41,111 bases of DNA from Sandaracinaceae bacterium (GTDB taxonomy: Bacteria > Myxococcota_A > Polyangia > Polyangiales > Sandaracinaceae): contig JAIBCE010000028.1 in the NCBI GenBank assembly GCA_019694315.1, positions 1 through 41,111 on the forward strand, read 5' to 3'. Of the stretch, positions 7,920-14,495 are shown piece by piece. The notes under the pieces were generated by a model that searched no databases, was not told the origin of the DNA, and saw only the letters and a program-made list of their open reading frames with translations. How positions within the stretch are numbered: the first letter of the stretch is position 1; each line of letters starts with the position of its first letter. The position numbers and the translations under genes are program-made.

Positions 7920-9493
7920 TCCGCGGCCTCGCGCTCGCGCTGGCGCTCGCCTCGGCGAGCTGCGTGACCATTCGACCGCGCACCGAGATCGTCGTCGCGA
8001 TCGACGCGGATCCAGGCGTGGCCACCGACACCGTGTCCCTCTACGTGGGGGTTCGCGGCGCTCCGTCGCTCGATTCGACCCTGCCATTCGAGGAGCGACT
8101 CGACCGCGCGCCGAGCGATCCGCCGCTCTTTCCCCGTCACCTCACGATCGTGCCTCGTGACGAGGACGCGACGCGGACCTTCGAGGTCACGGTGCGCGCG
8201 TTCGCAGCGGGAGGCCGTCAGATCGGTCGCGCGGTGCTCCGCGGTCGCTTCGTGTCGGGGCGGCGCACGGACGTCGAGATCCGGCTGACCGACTGTTGTC
8301 GAACGATCACGTGCGGCGCCGACGAGACGTGCGGCGACTGCAGGTGTGTGCCCGCGATGATCGATCCCGAGGCCGACGCAGGCACACAGACCGACGCGTG
8401 GCTCGATCCCAGCGTCGATGCGCCCGGGCTCGACGCGGCACAGGTGCCGGACGCCGGTCAGGACGCTGGACCGATCGGCTGCGACACCACGCATCCGTGC
8501 GCGCCCCAGGCCTGTCACACCGTCGAGTGCGTGGCCGGGACGTGCATGTACACCGACCTCTGCGGCGCCGGCACGACGTGCTGCAACGGGGAGTGCGCCG
8601 CGAATTGCGACTGCCTCGAGGCGCGCCCGAACACGGTGTGTCGCGCGGCTCGGGGCGACTGTGATCTCGAGGAGCGCTGCATGGCCAGCTCGCCCGTCTG
8701 CCCGCCCGATCAGCTGCGCACGGGCGAGTGCCGCGCTGCCGTCGCCGGAGGCTGCGATCTGCCCGAGAGCTGCGACGGTGTGTCCGCCACGTGCCCCGCC
8801 AACACCTTCGTCGGCGCAGGCGTCGGATGCGGGGCCGGCTCGTGCGATGGCTTGGGCGCTTGCGTGACGGGCTGCACGGCCGGGGCGCCCTGCGCTCCTG
8901 CCGGAATGCCCTGCGCGACGGGTCGCTGGGACTGCACGGGGACGCCCACGTGCGTGCCGTCGGGCCCGAGCGGCGCGGGCACCGAGTGTCGCGCCGTCGC
9001 GGGACCGTGCGACGTGGCCGAGCGCTGCGACGGCACGAGCATGGCGTGTCCGCCCGATCGCTTCGACGAGACCCGCATGCGCTGTCGCGACGCCGCCGGC
9101 TCGTGCGATCTCCCCGAGGTCTGCAGCGGCATGTCGGCGGCCTGCCCACCCGACCTGCGTGTGGGCGCGGGCGTGCCGTGCCGCCCGGCCGTCGGAGCCT
9201 GCGATCGCGCCGAGAGCTGCGACGGCACCTCGCCCACGTGCCCGATGGATGGGTTCCAGCCCTCGACCACGCTCTGCGCACCCGCGTTCTCGAACGAGTG
9301 TCTGCTCGACGCGTTCTGCACCGGCACGAGCGCGGAGTGTCCACCCAACCCCTCGAACGAGGGCGGCGCCTGCATGTGCAACGGCACCTGCAGCAGCGGG
9401 ACGTGCAACCCCAACTGCATCACCGGCTTCTGCTGCATGTCGGAGATGCGCTGCTACCTGTGGGAGGAGATCGGCACCTGTCCGATGTCCTGA
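7886..9493 (+). CDS. Cys-rich lipoprotein with tandem disintegrin-like repeats (paralogue B)
   Basis: 535 aa. The open frame extends upstream, but GTG 7886 is chosen because it gives a basic start (RTELRRLPLLIRG) and hydrophobic core ending in LASASCVT, a lipoprotein-like signal; this overlaps paralogue A by 34 nt. TTG 7907 is an alternative. The domain order is the same as A: N-terminal domain (RTEIVVAIDADPG, HLTIVPRDEDATRTFEV), a Cys cluster (TCGDCRCVP), an Asp/Ala linker, then from about residue 252 to 505 five recognisable repeats and one degenerate one, e.g. CRAAVAGGCDLPESCDG and CRDAAGSCDLPEVCSG. The final part (CMCNGTCSSGTCNPNC...GFCCMSEMRC) is a separate Cys-rich cap. A and B clearly arose by tandem duplication and have diverged. 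Like A, likely surface-displayed and dependent on periplasmic disulphide formation. Confidence 0.83.
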   Translation: MRTELRRLPLLIRGLALALALASASCVTIRPRTEIVVAIDADPGVATDTVSLYVGVRGAPSLDSTLPFEERLDRAPSDPPLFPRHLTIVPRDEDATRTFEVTVRAFAAGGRQIGRAVLRGRFVSGRRTDVEIRLTDCCRTITCGADETCGDCRCVPAMIDPEADAGTQTDAWLDPSVDAPGLDAAQVPDAGQDAGPIGCDTTHPCAPQACHTVECVAGTCMYTDLCGAGTTCCNGECAANCDCLEARPNTVCRAARGDCDLEERCMASSPVCPPDQLRTGECRAAVAGGCDLPESCDGVSATCPANTFVGAGVGCGAGSCDGLGACVTGCTAGAPCAPAGMPCATGRWDCTGTPTCVPSGPSGAGTECRAVAGPCDVAERCDGTSMACPPDRFDETRMRCRDAAGSCDLPEVCSGMSAACPPDLRVGAGVPCRPAVGACDRAESCDGTSPTCPMDGFQPSTTLCAPAFSNECLLDAFCTGTSAECPPNPSNEGGACMCNGTCSSGTCNPNCITGFCCMSEMRCYLWEEIGTCPMS

Positions 9494-9542
9494 GTACGGC
9501 GCCCCGCGAGCTCGTGACCCAGGTCCGAGCTGGCAGGGCGCA

Positions 9543-10620
9543 AGGCACGGCGGTGTCGCGCTCTGCGGATCGAGGGGCAGATCAGACGCGACGACGCCGA
9601 GGCTCGCGCGAACCTCCGTCGCGGCGCGTACCTCCATGTTTCTGTTCGATGGGGAGCAGAGACAGACTGGCTCGCGCCTTTGACGGTGCGTCCGTGAGGC
9701 ACGGGATGGTCGCGCTCTGCGGATCGAGGGGCAGAGCAGACGCGAGCATGCCGAGGCTCACGCGAGCTCCCGTTGCGGCGCGTGCCTCCATGTCCTTGCT
9801 CGATTGGGAGCCGAAACGGACTGGCTCGCGCCTCCGAGGGGGCGTCCGTAAGGCACGGGATGGTCGCGCTCTGCGGATCGAGGGGCAGATCAGACGCGAG
9901 CATGCCGAGGCTCACGCGAGCTCCCGTTGCGGCGCGTACCTCCATGTTCCTGTTCGATGGGGAGCAGAGACAGACTGGCTCGCGCCTCCGACGGTGCGTC
10001 CGTGAGGCACGGGGTTGTCGCGCTCTGCGGATCCGGAATTCGGATCAGACGCGAGCATGCAGAGGCTCACGCGCGCTGTCGTTGCGGCGCGTACCTCCAT
10101 GTTCCTGTTCGATGGGGAGCAGAGACAGACTGGCTCGCGCCTTCGACAGTGCGTCCGTGAGGCACGGCGAGGTCGCGCTCTGTGGATCCGGAATTCGGAT
10201 CAGACGCGAGCATGCAGAGGCTCACGCGAGCCCCGTTGCGGCGCGTACCTCCATGTTCCTGTTCGATGGGGAGCAGAGACAGACTGGCTCGCGCCTTTGA
10301 CGGTGCGTCCGTGAGGCACGGGGTGGTCGCGCTCCGCGGATCGAGATTCGGATCAGACGCGAGCATGCCGAGGCTCACGCGAGCCGCCGTTGCGGCGCGT
10401 GCCACCATGTCCTTGCTCGATTGGGAGCAGAAACAGACTGGCTCGCGCCTTTGACGGTGCGTCCGTGAGGCACGGCGGTGTCGCGCTCTGCGGATCGAGG
10501 GGCAGATCAGACGCGACGACGCCGAGGCTCGCGCGAACCTCCGTCGCGGCGCGTGCCTCCATGTCCTTGCTCCATTGGGAGCTGGAAGGGACTGGCTCGC
10601 GCCTCCGAGGGTGCGTCCGC
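9543..10620. repeat. Tandem array of about seven 154-bp units
   Basis: The whole 9494-10646 gap is filled by a direct-repeat array. The anchor CTGGCTCGCGCC recurs at 9667, 9821, 9975, 10130, 10284, 10438 and 10592, giving steps of 154, 154, 155, 154, 154 and 154 bp. Other conserved blocks in each unit include GTGCGTCCGTGAGGCACGG, GTCGCGCTCTGCGGATC and CATGTTCCTGTTCGATGGGG (or CATGTCCTTGCTCGATTGGG). Units differ by scattered substitutions; the third and fourth anchored units share a GGATCCGGAATTCGGATC variant, and the first and the sixth share a long GACGACGCCGAGG block, as expected of unequal exchange. The period is not a multiple of 3, so open frames here shift from unit to unit and are unlikely to be genes. 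No terminal inverted repeats or transposase are present. Confidence 0.93.
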
Positions 10621-10646
10621 AGGACTCGATGGGAAGGGGCGGTCGA

Positions 10647-11807
10647 TCAGCGTGCTCTGCCCGGGATGTCCTCGAGGTGTCGGAGCGCGGCGCTCGCCCA
10701 GCGCGACTCCAGCTCCTCGCGCGGCATCGCGAGCACCTCGCGCATGCGCTTGTCGCGCTTGCGCAGCGGCTCGAGCCGCGGCGACAGCTCGGGCCTCACC
10801 TCCACGATCCCGCGGAGGCCGCGTGCGTAGCCGATCGAGTCCGTCGAGCGCAGCTGCGCCGTGAGCAGCGCGTCGAGCACCTCGTCGAGCGCCTCGGCCT
10901 CCACCTCGCGCCCGACGGTCTGCCCCCACGCGTCGAAGAAGGGCGCCACGGGCACGCGCAGCGCGGGACGCGTGCGGAGCACACGCGGCTTGCGGAGCGC
11001 GAAGTGTCGGTGGTTCTCCGCGGCCATCGAGGAGCCCTCGATGCTCGACTTGTAGAGCTCACCCGCGGCCCACAGGCGCCCCTTGTGTCGCAGCGCGCCC
11101 TCGGCATCGAACGCGCGCGTCGACAGGCCGTGGAAGCGCAGGCGAAGCGGATCGGCGATCGGCAGATCCCACATGACCACGACGCGATCGAGATCGCCGA
11201 AATTGTGGGCGATGCTCACGCACGCGCGGAGCGCGCCGAGGCCATCGCCCGCGCGCCAGCACGAGCCGAAGATCGCCGAGTGGTGCTCGGTCTCGCCCGC
11301 GAGCGCGTCGAGGAGCGCGGCGCGGAGCTTCTTGGCGTCTTCGGCGCGGTAGTGGCCGAGCGCCGCATACGCGCCGACGGCCACGGTGAACCACTCTCCC
11401 ATGTGGCCGTGGAGTACCCACGACGCCTCGGCCGAGCCGGCCGCGCCGTGGCTCGCGCGGGCCGTGAGCGGCACGAAGTCCCACGCGTGTGAGTCGAGCA
11501 CCGTCTTGGCCATGGCGAGCGCCGTCACGAGCGGAAGCGACGGCGGCCAGAGCTTCTTGCGGATCTGGATGTCCACGTCGGTCGGCACCGGCGTGGCGCA
11601 CGTCACGTAGTGGGAGGCGAGGCAGAGCGCGTAGTACGCCTCGTGCGTGAGGCTCTCGTGCGTGAGCGGCCCGCGAGCCGCGAGCTCGCGCAAGAGGCGC
11701 ACGGGCTCGGAGGCGAAGAGGCCGGGGACCGCCTCGATCTCGTCGAACACGTACGGCGCCGTGTTCCGGACCTGCGAGACGAGGAGCTCGGGGGCGATAC
11801 CGCGCAT
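10647..11807 (-). CDS. Hypothetical helical protein with His-rich motifs
   Basis: 386 aa from ATG 11807; a GTG 33 nt upstream would add 11 residues, and neither has a convincing ribosome binding site. No family recognised. The sequence is soluble, mostly helical, with several conserved-looking polar motifs: LTHESLTHEAYYALCLASHYVTCATPVP at about 45-72, VLHGHMGEWFTVAVGAYAALGHYRAEDAKK at about 130-160, and LAGETEHHSAIFGSCW at about 168-183. The clustered His and Glu could hold a metal, but no known metalloenzyme signature fits. It ends 26 bp from the 154-bp repeat array. Coding character is clear from codon use over the full length. Confidence 0.7.
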   Translation of the reverse strand: MRGIAPELLVSQVRNTAPYVFDEIEAVPGLFASEPVRLLRELAARGPLTHESLTHEAYYALCLASHYVTCATPVPTDVDIQIRKKLWPPSLPLVTALAMAKTVLDSHAWDFVPLTARASHGAAGSAEASWVLHGHMGEWFTVAVGAYAALGHYRAEDAKKLRAALLDALAGETEHHSAIFGSCWRAGDGLGALRACVSIAHNFGDLDRVVVMWDLPIADPLRLRFHGLSTRAFDAEGALRHKGRLWAAGELYKSSIEGSSMAAENHRHFALRKPRVLRTRPALRVPVAPFFDAWGQTVGREVEAEALDEVLDALLTAQLRSTDSIGYARGLRGIVEVRPELSPRLEPLRKRDKRMREVLAMPREELESRWASAALRHLEDIPGRAR

Positions 11808-11883
11808 GGGCGCGAGGTATTCAGCACGGCCCCCGCGCACGCCACGCCCGGCGTGCGCGTTCCGTGCCCTCGCACGCGACCCC

Positions 11884-11928
11884 GCTCACCGCTGCTGCTC
11901 GAGCGAGACGCTCACCGCTGCTGCTCGA
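11884..11928. repeat. Short direct duplication at the stop codon of the AgmX/PglI-domain gene
   Basis: The 19-bp sequence GCTCACCGCTGCTGCTCGA occurs twice, at 11884-11902 and 11910-11928, separated by GCGAGAC (26-bp period). The inner copy contains the gene's TGA (complement of 11912-11914) and its last codons, so the outer copy is a duplicated, untranslated gene end. It looks like a small slippage or recombination duplication. Confidence 0.8.
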
Positions 11929-13327
11929 ACACGAACGGGAAGCGGAACTGCACGCTGCCGCCGGTCGGGCCCGGCGAGAAGCGGAAGCCGCGCACGCGCG
12001 TCTCGATGCAGCGCGCGACCACGTCCGTGCCCATGCCGTTCTCCACCGTGCGCACACCCGAGACCGAGCCGCTCTCCTCGATCGTCATCTGGATCTCCAC
12101 GCGACCGCGCAGCGTCGGATCGCTCAGGATCGCGTGCTCGTAGCAGGCCGTGATCTGCGCACGGCGCGTCTGGATCATCCGCACGACGGCGCGCTCGTCG
12201 AACACACCCGTGCCGTCGTCGATCTCCACCTCGTCGATCGCGGGCGGGTGGTAGGCGATCGTCGGGCCGTGCTCCACCACGTCGCGCCCCTCCTGCACGG
12301 GGCCCGTCGTCTGGGTCTGGCGCAGGTGGCCCAGATCCGTCGGACCCGCGGGGCCGCTGTTGCCGTCGCGCTCGCGCAGCGTCTGGGTGTTGGTGGCGAT
12401 CGCCACGCCGCCCGGCACGCTCGCCATCACCTCTTCCGCCGAGAGGCCGGGCGCGCCGCCCGCGAGCACGTCGTTGAAGGCCGAGGGCCCGCCGCTCGCG
12501 CCGATGAGCAGCTGGCTCACCGACGTCGCCGCGACCCGTCCGACCGCGATCGCCTCGTCCTCGGACATCGAGGGTGTGCTCTGGGTGCTCGGCGCGTGAT
12601 CGGCGCGCGGCGTGCGCGGGCTGTCGTCGCGCGCCACCTCGGTGGGCGTCGTGTCGTCAGTGCTGCTCGTGTCCTCGGTCGGCGTCACGTCGTCGTCCTC
12701 CACGGGCGGATCGGGAGGCGCCACGTCGTCGGCGAAGATCAGCTCGGCCACGTGATCGGGCACCGCGGCGAGGCTCGCGCTCATCGGGAAGTCCGCGCTG
12801 TCGAGGTACACGACGAAGCCGAAGTGGCCGAGGAACGACACCGCGACGACGGCCGTGAAGATCGCGTCGATCTGCCGGAGCAGGCCGCCGCGCACCGCCG
12901 CGGGCAGCGCGGGCACGAGGCGCTTGGGCGGCGCCGCCATGAGCTGGAAGAGCACGCTCTGCCCGCCGATCACGAGCTTTCCGCGGCCGCGCGCGTCGAG
13001 CACCACGTCCTCGTCGCGGCCCTCGATCTCACGCGGGCCGGCGGGCGTGACGATCCGCGCCTTCATCGAGGCGAGCACGTGCAGCACCACGCGACCCTCG
13101 CGCTGCGTGACGAGCACGTGTGGCCCCGCGAGGCCAGGCACCACGAAGCTCGCCGTGCCCGCGTCGGGCCCGAGGATCACGGGCCGATCGAGCGTGACGA
13201 GGCGCTCCTCGAGGCGACCCTCCCGCGTCACGAGCCCGAGGCGGATCACCTCGGCCCGGTCGTGCGCGGTCCCCACCGCGCGCATCGCCATCGTCATCGC
13301 TCCGGGCCCGCGGCGCTGTTGCTCCAT
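11912..13327 (-). CDS. FHA-like / AgmX-PglI C-terminal domain (TonB-like) protein
   Basis: 471 aa from ATG 13327, which has GAGGAG 6 nt upstream; the longer upstream frame lacks such a site. Residues about 35-150 look like an FHA-type beta domain (VTLDRPVILGPD...FVVPGLAGPHVLVTQREGRVVLHVL). A single transmembrane helix follows (IDAIFTAVVAVSFLGHFGFVVYLD, about 175-198), then a long Asp/Pro/Thr-rich periplasmic stretch, and at the C-terminus the AgmX/PglI domain (VVRMIQTRRAQITACYEHAI...LRGRVEIQMTIEESGSV...VRGFRFSPGPTGGSVQFRFPFVFE). This TonB-like design occurs in myxobacterial gliding-motility proteins (AgmX, PglI, GltG types), which span the periplasm from the inner membrane and transmit force or contact outer-membrane partners. 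The family assignment is firm; the exact role here is not, as no motility genes are adjacent. Confidence 0.83.
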   Translation of the reverse strand: MEQQRRGPGAMTMAMRAVGTAHDRAEVIRLGLVTREGRLEERLVTLDRPVILGPDAGTASFVVPGLAGPHVLVTQREGRVVLHVLASMKARIVTPAGPREIEGRDEDVVLDARGRGKLVIGGQSVLFQLMAAPPKRLVPALPAAVRGGLLRQIDAIFTAVVAVSFLGHFGFVVYLDSADFPMSASLAAVPDHVAELIFADDVAPPDPPVEDDDVTPTEDTSSTDDTTPTEVARDDSPRTPRADHAPSTQSTPSMSEDEAIAVGRVAATSVSQLLIGASGGPSAFNDVLAGGAPGLSAEEVMASVPGGVAIATNTQTLRERDGNSGPAGPTDLGHLRQTQTTGPVQEGRDVVEHGPTIAYHPPAIDEVEIDDGTGVFDERAVVRMIQTRRAQITACYEHAILSDPTLRGRVEIQMTIEESGSVSGVRTVENGMGTDVVARCIETRVRGFRFSPGPTGGSVQFRFPFVFEQQR

Positions 13328-13487
13328 GGAGATCTCCTCGAGTGGCGCGGTGCACGAGACACCTCGCTCCCGCTTCGACCGCACCTCCCCGGAGAAGTTC
13401 CCGGTGTTCTCTCGCCTTCAGCCCGGAGCGCGAGAAGGCGCCCCGCGTCGCCGTGTCAGGGCCTCCCGTCGTCGCGCGCCCGACCGA

Positions 13488-14237
13488 TCACGGGCGGCGC
13501 AGGTGCTCTCGTCCGAGGAGCGAGGGCGCCTCCGGGGTGTTGCGCACCACCACGGTCCCTTCGCCCGTCGTGAGGTCGTAGGCGGCCACGCCGTAGCCGC
13601 GCGCGAACCAGCTCACGTTCGCTGCGCCCTCGTCGGCCGCGAGCACCGCGCCCGTCGCGAAGCGGTCGCGGCCCACGACGCCGGTCCCGTAGAACTCCTG
13701 CGCGCTCGCGTACCAGCGCACGTCGTAGACGCCCATGCCGGCGGCCACGGTGGCGACGCGTTGTCGATAGATCGCGTGCGTGCCGGGGTTGGTTCCGTAC
13801 GTCGCGAAGTCACCCACGAACGGATCCTCGAGGCCGACCCCCTGCCACTCCTCGGTACCCAGGTCGGGGCTCGTCCCTCCAGCCCACACGCCCTCGACGT
13901 TCTCCGCGCCGCGGTGGAACACGGCCACCTGACACACCTCGAAGCTCGCGCCGTAGCCCACGAAGAGCTGCCCTGCCTCGGCCACGCCGACACCGAACGC
14001 GACCGGTTGCCCCGCCGCGTCACGCCGCACGATGCGGAAGACGGGCCCTGGCCCGCTCACCTCGAGCACGTGGCCGCTGCCCCACGCGACGCTGCCCTCC
14101 GCGATCCACGTGCCCGATGGATCGGCCACGTCGTACGGCAGTCGGCCGTACGCGACCGCGCGGCCCCGTCCCGTGAAGCCTCCGCATCCTGCGAGGAGCA
14201 CGAGCGTGATGGAGAGCGCGATGGCGAGGCGACTCAT
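13488..14237 (-). CDS. Hypothetical lipoprotein
   Basis: 249 aa. The signal peptide MSRLAIALSITLVLLAGCGG has a classic LAGC lipobox with Cys 18. The mature protein is Gly- and aromatic-rich with many short predicted strands (VFRIVRR, VAFGVGVAEAGQLFVGYG, FATYGTNPGTHAIYRQRV, GVYDVRWYAS), suggesting a beta-sandwich or beta-propeller-like fold. No family recognised and no catalytic motif seen. It is transcribed away from the inverted-repeat element at 14271-14482 and from the beta-propeller gene beyond it. Confidence 0.72.
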   Translation of the reverse strand: MSRLAIALSITLVLLAGCGGFTGRGRAVAYGRLPYDVADPSGTWIAEGSVAWGSGHVLEVSGPGPVFRIVRRDAAGQPVAFGVGVAEAGQLFVGYGASFEVCQVAVFHRGAENVEGVWAGGTSPDLGTEEWQGVGLEDPFVGDFATYGTNPGTHAIYRQRVATVAAGMGVYDVRWYASAQEFYGTGVVGRDRFATGAVLAADEGAANVSWFARGYGVAAYDLTTGEGTVVVRNTPEAPSLLGREHLRRP

Positions 14238-14270
14238 GCCTCCGAGTCTGCCCGAACCTCGCCCGAGATA

Positions 14271-14482
14271 CAGAATCGGCGAGACGACGGCGGACCGACT
14301 GTCTCGGCGATTCTGCTACACAGGATCGGCGAGACGCCGATCCATGTGTAGCCCTTCTTCCTGGCGGGTCTGATGCAGACCCGCCCCCCGCCCGGCAAAG
14401 CCGGCTCGGGGCCCCCCACCCAACTCCGCTCCGCGAAACAGGATCGCCTCGACGTGGATGATCCACTGTCTCGGCGATTCTG
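14271..14482. repeat. 212-bp element bounded by 15-bp inverted repeats, with internal hairpins
   Basis: CAGAATCGGCGAGAC at 14271-14285 is inverted at 14468-14482 (GTCTCGGCGATTCTG) with one mismatch, and the same right-end sequence also occurs at 14301-14315; ACTGTCTCGGCGATTCTG is an exact 18-bp direct repeat at 14298 and 14465. Inside are further stem-loops: 14316-14351 (CTACACAGGATCGGC against GCCGATCCATGTGTAG, one bulge), 14363-14385 (perfect 10-bp GGCGGGTCTG stem, ATG loop) and 14392-14404 (CCGGC-AAA-GCCGG). Related ACAGGATCGCC is at 14438. It fills most of the space between two divergent genes and ends 13 bp before a start codon. It could be a small non-autonomous mobile or REP-like element, or a cluster of operator sites. 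No target-site duplication is evident. Confidence 0.6.
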
Positions 14483-14495
14483 ATTAGATCGGCGC

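Noticed and set aside
9454..10600. Several long open frames on both strands through the 154-bp array.
   Set aside because: The 154-bp period shifts the frame in each unit, the frames are open on both strands because the DNA is GC-rich, and no unit-wise conservation of codons or ribosome binding sites is seen.
9543..10620. CRISPR-like array.
   Set aside because: Units are contiguous and about 154 bp long with no unique spacers, and there are no cas genes.
14316..14385. tRNA or other structured RNA gene at the stem-loops between 14316 and 14385.
   Set aside because: No T-loop GTTCGA-type sequence, no acceptor pairing and no cloverleaf spacing; the hairpins are better explained by the inverted-repeat element.
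14271..14482. Insertion sequence with transposase.
   Set aside because: The element is only 212 bp and contains no reading frame with transposase features.
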